A DNA stretch of 64,000 nt from Thermoprotei archaeon (GTDB lineage: Archaea > Thermoproteota > Thermoprotei > Gearchaeales > Gearchaeaceae), in contig JAFMCU010000005.1 of NCBI GenBank assembly GCA_017857595.1, positions 1 through 64,000 on the forward strand. The letters run 5' to 3'. The translations under genes were made by a program, and so were the position numbers. Below the pieces are notes generated by a model that searched no databases, was not told the DNA's origin, and saw only the letters and a list, made by a program, of their open reading frames with translations. Shown here one piece after another: positions 44,156 through 53,208 of this stretch. Each line of letters starts with the position of its first letter. The stretch's first letter is position 1.

Positions 44156-46981
44156 ATGTTCAATCCTGGTCATTTAAAAAAATATGCATGTATAATAATC
44201 TTATGCGTTCTTATTTTTAATGTCGCATCTAATCATGTTTATTCTCAACAACCAAATGGAATCATCAAAGAAACTCTTAGAATAGATCAAATATATAATA
44301 ATAGCATAGTTACTGTATCTATATCATCCTCTGAATTACAAAATTTAATAAATTCACTAGCAATAAATGCTAGCTTTATAAATAGTTACACAGTTATAGT
44401 TGCAAACATTAATCTAAATAACCAAACTTTGAGCTGGTTCTTAACGAATAATCCTGAAAAACTTTATACAGACTTCATTTTTGAAAAAGGATTTTTAATT
44501 ACTATAAATTATACATCGTCTGGTATGAAATATATAAATGAGACATTGAACGCTTTAAATTTGGAGCTAAGAACTAATTTAGTATATGTTGAAAATAAAA
44601 GTAATTACTTTGTATATACATCTCCTGCATTCTACCAAAGCTATCTCAGCTTATTTTTAAACAAACTTAACTATAATTATGGTGGCTTTTTTAATATAAC
44701 TAATCATGTTAAACCTAGCTTATTCATCTATAACTATAATTCAAAAGGCTTTCAAAATCTTACATTGATTTCTTTTTTACAAACCGTAAACGCAAGTAAA
44801 ATTTTGACTCAACAATACTTTCTCATAAATTATACCAAATATTTGGGCATTATTGATTCTTCAAAATTTGCAACATCTTCTAGGATTATATTAAACCTGT
44901 ATGGAATGATAGCTAATTATTCATCACCAAAAATAAAATTTGTAAGCTCCTATTCTGATGGATTTATAACAAAGGGAGAAGTTTATTTACAACCCGGTGA
45001 AACATTGGATGATTTTTACGTTAACGCTTCTTTCATTAATCCATTTATTACCGTGCAGCAAATCCCGAAGCCTGCCATTACAAATTCGTCCTTCAATATG
45101 ATAGTTAAATTATACAACTTAGGTTCTATTGAAGCAAGAAATGTTACAGTCAAACTATTTACACCGCCAAACTTTATAGGTTCAAGAACGCTTATTTTTA
45201 ATTCGATTAAGCCTAATAGTTCATCGGAACAGACGTTATCTTTTATAATTAATGGTAGTGTACCTAAAGTATATTATCTATCACCACCAATTGCATATCT
45301 TAACATTGGAGAAACAAACATTACTTTTGTTGGTAACCCGGTATATGTAGCTTACAAACTTAACCATTTTTCTTCGTTAAGTTTTTCAATACCTTATGTA
45401 GATTCTAGTTTTTTAAAGAATATAATCGCATCTGTCCTCATGAAAGTTAATATAACTAATACAGGTGATATAGCAGCTAATAATATAACCTTAAGCATCG
45501 ATCATTTTACTTCAAAATTATCTACATTAAATTCTTCTTCAAGCTATGTATTAAATCTTAACATACAATTGAGCAACCTGAAAGAATTACCCAATGGTTC
45601 TTTATTGTTCAACTCTTTAGTTTTAAGTTACTATTCAAATAATGTTCTGTATCAATTGAATGCTTCAAACTTATTATTTAGTTCTTTACTAAATTATGAA
45701 TACACAAGTTACGCATCAGTTTCACCTTATCCAACAAATTCAATAATTAATAATACGATAGATTTGATCTTGCTATATAACGTTTATGGTGGAGATGGAA
45801 ATGTCACAATAAATATACCTAAACAGCTTGTTCAATCACAAAACCTTACAATTTTGAGTCCTACTAATTTCAAATTACTCAATAATAGTTATTCCTATGC
45901 TTTAGTTACACATGCTGGTAGCAGAAGCAGTATTAGGCTTGAACTTAGTGTAAACAATAAAAATATTTTCTTTATAACGCCTATATATGAAAAAATAAGT
46001 TATTTAAACGATAAAATACTAATTCCAGCATCAATATTTTCTAATGCAGTAAGTTTTCAAGAATTATTAAATTCTACCCAAATTCAATTGGGCAACAGTG
46101 TATCTTTACTTATAAAAGTTATCAATTTTGGTCAATATCCTGTATATGATGTTAGATTAAATATTTCACTATATAAAGGTTGGAATTTGATTGACGGTTT
46201 ATCAAATTACACAGTAGGCAATTTATTGCCAAATCAAACCATCTCATATAAGATAATTGTAAATGCGACAAAGCCAACTTCACCTTATATACCGCCTTTA
46301 AGCATACAATATAGCATAGGAAATCTTAATTTTACACAGCAAACGCATGAATTGTTTTTAAAAATTAGCATGTCGGTTAATTTTATCGCAACAAATATAT
46401 TTAATGGACAACTAAATAATTTCAATCTAATTATTTACTCGATTAATAATACCCTTTTAAATAACATAACTACAAGTAACGGAATAGCTAGCTGGAATGG
46501 TTATATAGGTATATTCAATGTATCTGTTATCTATAAAGGAGTTGTCGTTTATCAAAATAAATTAAATGTCACAGCTTATAATTCGACGATATATCTTAAG
46601 TCAAACGTAACCCTAATACAACTCACAATTACTGATATATTCGGAGATGTGATTCATAACGCAAATGTAAATATATTTGGGACCACAAAGGAAGCAGCAA
46701 TACTATCGAATTCTACATATTATTTTTTGAATAATTTACCTTTTGGAAACTATACTGTTCAAATATCTATAAACGGTAAGTATTACATTATTCCAATTAA
46801 GATTGATTCATACACTCCTTTAAAAATTAAGCTTGTTGTACCTGTAATAAACTTATTTGGATTTATCTTATCTGTTCAATTAGTAGCAGGAATTTTTATT
46901 ATTTTAATTTTCTTACTTTTAGTAATTTTCTTTGTAAGATTGAATTTAACAAGAAAATTCTCAGCTGCTCCGAGAAAGTAA
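44156..46981 (+). CDS. Large cell-surface protein with CARDB/COG1361-like domains, C-terminally anchored
   Basis: A 941-aa exported protein: signal peptide (about 8-30, YACIIILCVLIFNVASNHVYS), beta-rich extracellular region with dozens of NxS/T sequons, and a C-terminal membrane helix (about 905-930) with a basic tail. Two segments have the CARDB/COG1361 pattern of S-layer-associated proteins (SSFNMIVKLYNLGSIEARNVTV near 320 and NSVSLLIKVINFGQYPVYDV near 650), and a carboxypeptidase-regulatory-like domain precedes the anchor. Likely part of the surface layer or an adhesin. Its 3' end overlaps glyS by 21 nt. Confidence 0.78.
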   Translation: MFNPGHLKKYACIIILCVLIFNVASNHVYSQQPNGIIKETLRIDQIYNNSIVTVSISSSELQNLINSLAINASFINSYTVIVANINLNNQTLSWFLTNNPEKLYTDFIFEKGFLITINYTSSGMKYINETLNALNLELRTNLVYVENKSNYFVYTSPAFYQSYLSLFLNKLNYNYGGFFNITNHVKPSLFIYNYNSKGFQNLTLISFLQTVNASKILTQQYFLINYTKYLGIIDSSKFATSSRIILNLYGMIANYSSPKIKFVSSYSDGFITKGEVYLQPGETLDDFYVNASFINPFITVQQIPKPAITNSSFNMIVKLYNLGSIEARNVTVKLFTPPNFIGSRTLIFNSIKPNSSSEQTLSFIINGSVPKVYYLSPPIAYLNIGETNITFVGNPVYVAYKLNHFSSLSFSIPYVDSSFLKNIIASVLMKVNITNTGDIAANNITLSIDHFTSKLSTLNSSSSYVLNLNIQLSNLKELPNGSLLFNSLVLSYYSNNVLYQLNASNLLFSSLLNYEYTSYASVSPYPTNSIINNTIDLILLYNVYGGDGNVTINIPKQLVQSQNLTILSPTNFKLLNNSYSYALVTHAGSRSSIRLELSVNNKNIFFITPIYEKISYLNDKILIPASIFSNAVSFQELLNSTQIQLGNSVSLLIKVINFGQYPVYDVRLNISLYKGWNLIDGLSNYTVGNLLPNQTISYKIIVNATKPTSPYIPPLSIQYSIGNLNFTQQTHELFLKISMSVNFIATNIFNGQLNNFNLIIYSINNTLLNNITTSNGIASWNGYIGIFNVSVIYKGVVVYQNKLNVTAYNSTIYLKSNVTLIQLTITDIFGDVIHNANVNIFGTTKEAAILSNSTYYFLNNLPFGNYTVQISINGKYYIIPIKIDSYTPLKIKLVVPVINLFGFILSVQLVAGIFIILIFLLLVIFFVRLNLTRKFSAAPRK

Positions 46982-48481
46982 AACTCCAGCCTCTTCGAAT
47001 TTTATTTGCTTTCTTAGTAGTTTCATTAATGTTTCTTTAAGTAACTTTCTTGGTATTCTTATTTGTCTCCAGTCATCCCTATTTCTGACAGTTAATGTAT
47101 CATCATTAATTGATTGATAATCTATTGTTATACAAAATGGGACTCCTATTTCATCGTATTTTGCATATATTTTTCCAATATATTCTGTATCATCGAATAC
47201 CACATCAAAACCTTCTTCTTTTAATTCTCTATATAAACTATGTGCATATTTAACAATATGATCTTTATTTACTAGCGGAGCTATAACAGCACTGTACGGA
47301 GCTATTTCATAAGGTAGTTTTAATATAATTCTAGATTTATATTCTTGCATGCAATTTTCAAGTACGCAGAGAAAAATCCTTTCCAATCCAAAAGAAGGCT
47401 CTACAACGTAAGGATAAAATCTTTCAATCAATTTATTGCCTTCAATTCTTTCTGCTGTTAAACTCACACCGCTTTTAATAGAGTGATTTTTTAGATCATA
47501 ATCAGTTCTAAAAGCATGACCTGATACTTCTATCCATGTATCTTCTGAAACCTTTATCATTTGATCGAATGTTTGTGAAGAATAATGCGCTCTTTCTTCG
47601 GGGAATTTCTCTAAGAAATATTGATTTTGATATGGTACGCCTAATTCTTGCATAAATTCCTGTGCTAAATACATAAAATAAGCTATCCATTCATTTTTGA
47701 ATATACCATTACTTATTAATTTATGAATGCTTTCTTCATATGGTGTCTTTACCCCTTTAGCTCTGGCATTTATATCTAAAATTCTAATTTTCTTATCTAA
47801 GATTTCATCAATATATTTACATTTAGGATTTTTATAATCATAGAATATTTCTAAGTCTATGATAGTAAATTCTCTCATTCTATACAATCCTTTTCTAGGA
47901 GATATTTCATTCCTGTCTACTTTACCTATTTGTACGATTCCTATAGGAAGTTTTTTACCTGTTAATTCATAGACCTTTTTAAAATTTATAAAAATACCTT
48001 GTGCCGCTTCCGGTCTTAAATATCCGATATCAGAAGCATAAGGAGATATATTCGTTTTCATAAGTAAATTAAACTTAGATGGCTTATCGAATTCACCTCC
48101 ACAATTTGGACATGTTATCTTATTATCTCTTATATAATTTTCTATTTTTAATTCATCCCATCTATCAACATCTTCTTTTTCAATTATGTTATCAACTCTA
48201 AATTTTCTTCCGCAATTTTTACAGGTAACAATTACATCAGTAAAGTGTTTCAAATGGCCAGATGCTTCAAACACGATTTCAGGCATTACGAGAGGCGTAC
48301 TTATTTCATAAATGAAATCATGTCTATTAATAAAGAACTCTCTCCATTTATTTTCAATCTTTTTTAAAATTTTCAATCCTATTGGCCCAAAATCAACAAA
48401 CCCAGATACTCCTCCATAGATTTCAAACGATTGCCATATAAATCCTCTTCTTTTGATCAAATCATTAATCTTATTGTTCAC
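46961..48481 (-). CDS. glyS: Glycyl-tRNA synthetase (alpha2 class II type)
   Basis: Charges tRNA-Gly (506 aa). KRRGFIWQSFEIYGGVSGFVDFGPIG is the archaeal/eukaryotic type opening; a zinc knuckle (CKNCG...CPNCG) lies near 85-125; motif 2 includes FRPEAAQGIF-like YLRPEAAQGIFINF, and motif 3 is VVEPSFGLERI. A C-terminal anticodon-binding domain starts near residue 390 (APYSAVIAPLVNKD). It starts at GTG. Its cognate tRNA lies at 39375 in the same window. Confidence 0.95.
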   Translation of the reverse strand: MNNKINDLIKRRGFIWQSFEIYGGVSGFVDFGPIGLKILKKIENKWREFFINRHDFIYEISTPLVMPEIVFEASGHLKHFTDVIVTCKNCGRKFRVDNIIEKEDVDRWDELKIENYIRDNKITCPNCGGEFDKPSKFNLLMKTNISPYASDIGYLRPEAAQGIFINFKKVYELTGKKLPIGIVQIGKVDRNEISPRKGLYRMREFTIIDLEIFYDYKNPKCKYIDEILDKKIRILDINARAKGVKTPYEESIHKLISNGIFKNEWIAYFMYLAQEFMQELGVPYQNQYFLEKFPEERAHYSSQTFDQMIKVSEDTWIEVSGHAFRTDYDLKNHSIKSGVSLTAERIEGNKLIERFYPYVVEPSFGLERIFLCVLENCMQEYKSRIILKLPYEIAPYSAVIAPLVNKDHIVKYAHSLYRELKEEGFDVVFDDTEYIGKIYAKYDEIGVPFCITIDYQSINDDTLTVRNRDDWRQIRIPRKLLKETLMKLLRKQIKFEEAGVLLSRSS

Positions 48482-48572
48482 TTTAGATAATTAAACGAAT
48501 GCAATATTAAAATCCTTTCTACTCATTTTGATTAATTTTATATTTCAGCGATTACGTTTTATTTTATAATTC

Positions 48573-50309
48573 ATGCGAATCAAATTAACAAGGTCAATAG
48601 TAGTAGGAATTATACTAATTATAATTGCTGTTAGCCTTATAGCATATGCAATTATTCCTAAAGGACAACATTTAGTCACAACTAACAAATATACAGTGTC
48701 TTTAACCTTTTATGATGTTATATCTAATCAAACACATAAACCGCTTACAACCTTAACCGTAAAATTATCTTCTTCCACTTTTAACTCAACATTATTAGCC
48801 CCTAATGTAGCGAACCAAACATATGATTTTAAAAATTTAACAAAAGGGAATTATAATCTATTAGTATATTCTCCAGAAAACATTTTATTGTATAATTCAA
48901 CGATTAATGTAAGTGATAATATTTCTTCGAATATAGTTTTAAATTCACAGCCTTTAACAATTTATGTTAATCTTAATGGAAAGGCAAGTACTTTCCCATT
49001 CAATGTTACTATAAAGGGCAAAATCGTCAATATAACTAAGCAATTGATTCCCTCTCTTCCTCTTCAAATTAATGAATTGCCTTTAGGAGAATATAACATC
49101 ACCATTCTATATAATAGAATAGTACTTAATTCAACCTCAGTAAATATAAATGGAAAATTAAATAATGTTACCTTAAACACATATCTAGAAAATGTTACAG
49201 TAAAGCTTTATGATCAAAATAAAAAGCTTGTTCCAAATGCAAGTATTTACTTGATTTATGATAACAGAACCTTTATTTCCCAATTTTCAAAAAATGGCAT
49301 CTTTAATATAACTAATATACCCTTACTAAATTATCATGTTAAATTCAATTATAAGGGAATTAATTTAACCATACTACCTTCTTCATTTCTTAATGTTGTA
49401 AAAAATTTCACGATTTTTAATTTCACAACCTATTTTAGTAATGTTACATTTAATTTAAAATACCAAAATAATCATCCTGCAAGTGGATTATTAATACAGT
49501 TATCAGGAAATATTACAGGTATAACAAATAAGAATGGTACTTTATCCTTAAATTACGTTCCTGCAAATGTAACTATATTAGCTAAAGTATATCGTGCTGG
49601 TATAATTGCATTTAAGCAACCTATATCTTTGATTCCTAATAAAGTTAGTATATTGAATTTTACCATTGAAAATTCAACATTACAATTAAACCTATTAAAT
49701 ATTAATAATCAGACAATTCAAGGTGGAACATACACCGTTATCCAAGATAGTTTTAACTCATCCTTTATATTGACTTTAAATAGTTCAAAAATTAATTTAT
49801 CGCTTTACCCGAGCTCTTATCTTATTGAAGTATATTTATTTACACCAGCAAAAGATACAATACTTACATATAAGTCGTACGTTACGGTTAATTCATCTAT
49901 TGTAAAGAATATTGTATTGCCAGAAGGTTTTACGCTTAAAGTTTATACGAATTCTTCTTCTGCAAGTATATATCTATATTATATATCAAACTATGGGACT
50001 TCTGCTCTTGTTTCACAAAATCAAGGCTCGATGGTATCTTTTTCCAATTTAGTTGAGGGGCTCTATAAAGTAGTTTTAATGCAAAATGGTACATACTTAA
50101 GTTCTACAACGTTTACGATCTCTAATTCAACAACTTCTACTTATGTTCTAATTCTAACAATTCCTAAGATTCAGACCACAACAAACATAATTACGCCAGA
50201 TATTGCACTAGCTGCAGTTTTAACAATTTTAACTTCTGTATTTATAGCGTTATCTTATCGTGAATATAGAAAAAAGGTTGTAAAGAAAGAATCAAAAGAA
50301 AATGTCTAA
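48573..50309 (+). CDS. Surface protein with repeated CnaB/carboxypeptidase-regulatory-like domains
   Basis: A 578-aa membrane-anchored exported protein: N-terminal hydrophobic segment (SIVVGIILIIIAVSLIAYAI), about five repeats of 85-100 residues each with the pattern of a short beta-sandwich (VTVKLYDQNKKLVPNASIYL..., VTFNLKYQNNHPASGLLIQL...), many NxS/T sequons and a C-terminal membrane helix (about 547-567) with basic tail. It probably forms a glycosylated stalk at the cell surface. The last 8 nt overlap the agmatinase gene, so both are on one transcript. Confidence 0.72.
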   Translation: MRIKLTRSIVVGIILIIIAVSLIAYAIIPKGQHLVTTNKYTVSLTFYDVISNQTHKPLTTLTVKLSSSTFNSTLLAPNVANQTYDFKNLTKGNYNLLVYSPENILLYNSTINVSDNISSNIVLNSQPLTIYVNLNGKASTFPFNVTIKGKIVNITKQLIPSLPLQINELPLGEYNITILYNRIVLNSTSVNINGKLNNVTLNTYLENVTVKLYDQNKKLVPNASIYLIYDNRTFISQFSKNGIFNITNIPLLNYHVKFNYKGINLTILPSSFLNVVKNFTIFNFTTYFSNVTFNLKYQNNHPASGLLIQLSGNITGITNKNGTLSLNYVPANVTILAKVYRAGIIAFKQPISLIPNKVSILNFTIENSTLQLNLLNINNQTIQGGTYTVIQDSFNSSFILTLNSSKINLSLYPSSYLIEVYLFTPAKDTILTYKSYVTVNSSIVKNIVLPEGFTLKVYTNSSSASIYLYYISNYGTSALVSQNQGSMVSFSNLVEGLYKVVLMQNGTYLSSTTFTISNSTTSTYVLILTIPKIQTTTNIITPDIALAAVLTILTSVFIALSYREYRKKVVKKESKENV

Positions 50310-51240
50310 GGAAAAGGTATTTCAGTATAGTGAATTGTACTTTCTTCCATCTAAGGAATTTGGAGGTATCAAAAAAAGAGTTGAGGATGCTAAATTTGTT
50401 ATATTTGGTGTACCTTATGATGCTACCACCACATTTAGACCAGGAACACGATTCGCTCCATCTAGCATAAGGGAAGCTTCCATAAACATTGAAACCGTTA
50501 GCATCTTAACCAAAGATTATTTAGAATATGTTAATTTTTATGACGCAGGAGATTTGGATGTAATAGGCTTGGATGTAAAAGAGTGTTTAAGAAGAATAAC
50601 CACAACGATAGAAGATATTGTTCGCTCTGGAAGGTTTCCAATAATGATCGGAGGTGAGCATACCATTACATACGCTGCAATCAAAGCTTTAAGACCTGAT
50701 CAAATAATCATCTTTGATGCTCATTTCGATTTAAGGGATGAGTATCCTACAGGCACAAAATTAAGTCATGCAACTGTTTCAAGAAGGATTTATGAGGATA
50801 TAGGTGTTAAAAATATAGTTTATCTTGGAGTAAGAGCATGGAGCAAGGAAGAATATGACTTTCTTAAAAATACAGATATTCATGTTTATGATATTTTATC
50901 TTTAAAATATAGCTTCAATGAAGCTTTGAATACTATAAAAAATTTAACAAGGAATCACGAAAAGGTATATATTTCAATTGACATGGACGCTTTAGATCCA
51001 TCGCATGCTCCGGGTGTTAGTAATCCTGAGCCAAATGGAATATATACTCATGAAATTTATCCTATTCTTAAAGAATTAATCAATGAAAAATTGATAGGAA
51101 TGGATATTGTCGAGGTTTGCCCATCTTTCGATAATGGAAACACTTCAATTTTAGCGGCGAAGATTTTAATTGAATGTCTTACCTTATGGAATAAAAGCTT
51201 TATAGATAAAGTAAGATCAAGGCTTATTAAAAATCCTTAA
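50302..51240 (+). CDS. speB: Agmatinase/ureohydrolase family protein
   Basis: Mn-dependent ureohydrolase (312 aa) that most likely hydrolyses agmatine to putrescine and urea. Metal ligands: His in GGEHTITYAA, the DAHFDLRDE cluster, HATVSRR, and the SIDMDALDPSHAPGVSNPEP motif. Archaeal relatives may instead act in polyamine or aIF5A modification pathways, so the substrate is inferred. It overlaps the surface protein gene by 8 nt and ends 4 nt before the Rpo12 stop on the other strand. Confidence 0.9.
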   Translation: MSKEKVFQYSELYFLPSKEFGGIKKRVEDAKFVIFGVPYDATTTFRPGTRFAPSSIREASINIETVSILTKDYLEYVNFYDAGDLDVIGLDVKECLRRITTTIEDIVRSGRFPIMIGGEHTITYAAIKALRPDQIIIFDAHFDLRDEYPTGTKLSHATVSRRIYEDIGVKNIVYLGVRAWSKEEYDFLKNTDIHVYDILSLKYSFNEALNTIKNLTRNHEKVYISIDMDALDPSHAPGVSNPEPNGIYTHEIYPILKELINEKLIGMDIVEVCPSFDNGNTSILAAKILIECLTLWNKSFIDKVRSRLIKNP

Positions 51241-51244
51241 AATA

Positions 51245-51421
51245 TCACTCAGCTTTAACTATTTTAGCAGCAGGTCTTTTTATTTTTATTAAAATCCTAG
51301 AATTGCAATAGATGCAAGAGAAATTTCTTACTGTAATACTTCTTTCTAAAATTTCTTTATATGATATTTTCCTTCCACATCTAATACATTGATATTCAAA
51401 GGATTGAGCAGATGTTTCCAT
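51245..51421 (-). CDS. rpo12: DNA-directed RNA polymerase subunit Rpo12 (RpoP), missed by the ORF track
   Basis: A 58-aa zinc protein of archaeal RNA polymerase (homologue of eukaryotic Rpb12). It reads YQCIRCGRKISYKEIL, then NFSCIYCNSRILIKIKRPAAKIVKAE in two short halves, with CxxC-CxxC zinc ligands and the conserved C-terminus that embeds in the polymerase. The TATA-like box (ttaaatatttaa, minus strand) is about 27 nt before the ATG. It is divergent from aIF1. Confidence 0.93.
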   Translation of the reverse strand: METSAQSFEYQCIRCGRKISYKEILERSITVRNFSCIYCNSRILIKIKRPAAKIVKAE

Positions 51422-51513
51422 AAAGTAGATACCTTATGATTAAATATTTAAGGTTTTAGTATTATAATTTATTATCAAAAGAATGAAAAATACAAACATT
51501 TCCGTCACAAGGC

Positions 51514-51522
51514 GGGGGTGGG
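51514..51522 (+). promoter_or_regulatory. Strong G-rich Shine-Dalgarno site of aIF1
   Basis: gggggtggg contains GGTG and lies a few nt before the TTG start. With the TATA-like box near 51460-51470 it implies a leader of about 35 nt, in contrast to most promoters here. It is the most G-rich short stretch in the window apart from the tRNA. Confidence 0.6.
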
Positions 51523-51525
51523 TCC

Positions 51526-51825
51526 TTGGGTAAAAAGGAAACCGACGACCTCTTCTCTGTAGAAGACATATTAGAAAACTTAGATAAAGAACAAAAAAGA
51601 ATAAAAATTAGGTTCGAAAAAAGAAAATTTGGGAAGGGCGTTACTGTTATTGAAGGATTATCTGAAGATGTAGGTCTTGAGATAACTAAAGAGCTTAAAA
51701 CAAAATTAGCTTGTGGAGGAACCTATAAAAATGGGAATATTGAACTACAGGGCGATCATAGAAATACTGTAAAACAATATTTATTATCATTAGGATATTT
51801 GGAAGATAATATCATAGTAGAATAA
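51526..51825 (+). CDS. Translation initiation factor aIF1 (SUI1)
   Basis: Start-codon fidelity factor of the small ribosomal subunit (99 aa, as in other Thermoproteota). The core is IKIRFEKRKFGKGVTVIEGL, then KLACGGTYKNGNIELQGDHR, and YLEDNIIVE at the end. It starts with TTG behind a strong Shine-Dalgarno site, a weak start codon in a factor that itself inspects start codons, which suggests autoregulation. The next gene starts at the very next base after the stop. Confidence 0.95.
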   Translation: MGKKETDDLFSVEDILENLDKEQKRIKIRFEKRKFGKGVTVIEGLSEDVGLEITKELKTKLACGGTYKNGNIELQGDHRNTVKQYLLSLGYLEDNIIVE

Positions 51826-52014
51826 ATGAGTATTAAAGATATTTTTAAAAATCTTAAATATAAGAAAAAATACGAACTAAGATGTCCCGAATGCGGAAGT
51901 AAAAATATTTATAAATTATTTTCAATGCAATGGCTTGCACCTTCACCTTATATATGCAAAGATTGTGGCTACACAGGATATATATTGATCGAATTTGAAG
52001 AGAGTAAAAAATAA
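51826..52014 (+). CDS. Small zinc-ribbon protein (62 aa) coupled to aIF1
   Basis: Four cysteines in CPECG and CKDCG form a zinc ribbon around SKNIYKLFSMQWLAPSPYI. It starts directly after the aIF1 stop, so the two are co-translated. The family is unknown to me; a ribosome- or RNA-polymerase-associated zinc protein is a reasonable guess. Its stop is one base away from the stop of the convergent Trm112-like gene. Confidence 0.7.
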   Translation: MSIKDIFKNLKYKKKYELRCPECGSKNIYKLFSMQWLAPSPYICKDCGYTGYILIEFEESKK

Positions 52015-52015
52015 G

Positions 52016-52402
52016 CTAAAGATGAAACGGTAATCCGCTTTTTATGATTTTTTCTGGAGTCTTATCTTTCCATTTCTTTAAAAAATCCAAATCTTCATCC
52101 TTTTTTCTTAGTTCATCAGGAAGCATTATTGGTATTTCTTCTTGAATTGGATACCATCTATTGCATTTATTACAAATTATAATTCCTTCCACCACTTCCT
52201 TTTTTGTACATTCAAGACAATCTATTTTATTTATATCTATATTTTTTAAGTAATCTTTATTTAATCCACAATAATCCTTACAGAATGGTGTTTTTACTTG
52301 CAAATCTTTGTATTCATATCTTGTTTCACTAAACACTATAAATTCTAAAGGCCAATTTTTACAAATAGGGCAAGCCAACAGGTCTAATAATCTGTATTTC
52401 AC
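52016..52402 (-). CDS. Trm112-like zinc protein
   Basis: About 128 aa starting at GTG 52402 (KYRLLDLLACPICK), which is preferred over the TTG four codons upstream because it gives the classical Trm112 opening. The C-terminal EGIIICNKCNRWYPIQEEIPIMLPDELR is the family signature. Trm112 activates several methyltransferases acting on tRNA, rRNA and release factor. The middle carries four additional Cys (CKDYC, CLECT) compared with minimal Trm112, perhaps a second metal site. Confidence 0.82.
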   Translation of the reverse strand: MKYRLLDLLACPICKNWPLEFIVFSETRYEYKDLQVKTPFCKDYCGLNKDYLKNIDINKIDCLECTKKEVVEGIIICNKCNRWYPIQEEIPIMLPDELRKKDEDLDFLKKWKDKTPEKIIKSGLPFHL

Positions 52403-52443
52403 AAAGAAATACAATAAAATTTTGTATTTATTGTTATTGGTTA

Positions 52444-53208
52444 TTAGGATATGAGTTTAAGTTTAGGGAATTCTATTGTTCCTAACTTTTCATCTATTAC
52501 GAATGGAACTGCTTCTTCAATTATAGCATATTTCTTGGTTATTTCGGACATAAATCTTCTACTACTCATATCAACGTTTATTGCGCTTCCTGTAGAAAAA
52601 ATAGAAAATGGTGGAACGATAACGATTACATTATTTAATATCGTTGGAACATAAAGGATAGCTAGTAACTTTTTATGTTCCCCATACTCGTTTACGATAT
52701 TTATTGCAGGATGTTCATGACCTAAGATTATAATCTTGCTTTTAGGAATTATATTTCCAAATTCTTTATGTCCATGTATAATAAGGATTTCATTTTCGAA
52801 TAAATAATCAATTAGCGGATATCCAAATCTATTCGCTATAGGACGAATGAATGTGTCATGATTTCCTTTTATCAATATAATTTCTCTATAGTAAGAAGAA
52901 AGGTACAATAAAAAATTTTCAATTTCTTTAATTTCTTTTTTGTTTATTTTACCAAAACCATGTCTTATGTCTCCATTTATTATTATTCTGCGCGTATTCA
53001 ATATGCTATTTATTTTTTCTATTCTTCGCTTAATATCTTCTTTTTGAGTTTTTGGCATCATTATTCCTTTTTTCTGCAGTTCTTCTTCATAACCGAGATG
53101 TACATCACATATTACTGTACTATCAAGTTCTGGTAAATATAACGCTGGATAACCGGGAATAGGTATAGCTTTTTTTGAATATACTAATCTTATTTCTTTT
53201 TCATTCAT
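52444..53208 (-). CDS. Metallophosphoesterase (COG1407-like)
   Basis: A 254-aa calcineurin-like phosphoesterase with all metal motifs: CDVHLGYEE, NGDIRHGFG, KGNHDTF, IIHGHKEFG and ILGHEHP. The family is often encoded beside Lhr-type helicases or DNA ligases in prokaryotes and is suspected to act in DNA repair. Here it is the last gene of a ligase/coiled-coil/phosphoesterase group and overlaps the previous gene by one base. Confidence 0.9.
   Translation of the reverse strand: MNEKEIRLVYSKKAIPIPGYPALYLPELDSTVICDVHLGYEEELQKKGIMMPKTQKEDIKRRIEKINSILNTRRIIINGDIRHGFGKINKKEIKEIENFLLYLSSYYREIILIKGNHDTFIRPIANRFGYPLIDYLFENEILIIHGHKEFGNIIPKSKIIILGHEHPAINIVNEYGEHKKLLAILYVPTILNNVIVIVPPFSIFSTGSAINVDMSSRRFMSEITKKYAIIEEAVPFVIDEKLGTIEFPKLKLIS

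Noticed and set aside
39375-48481. Functional link between tRNA-Gly and glycyl-tRNA synthetase in the same window
   Set aside because: They are about 7.5 kb apart with unrelated genes between; simple coincidence is enough.
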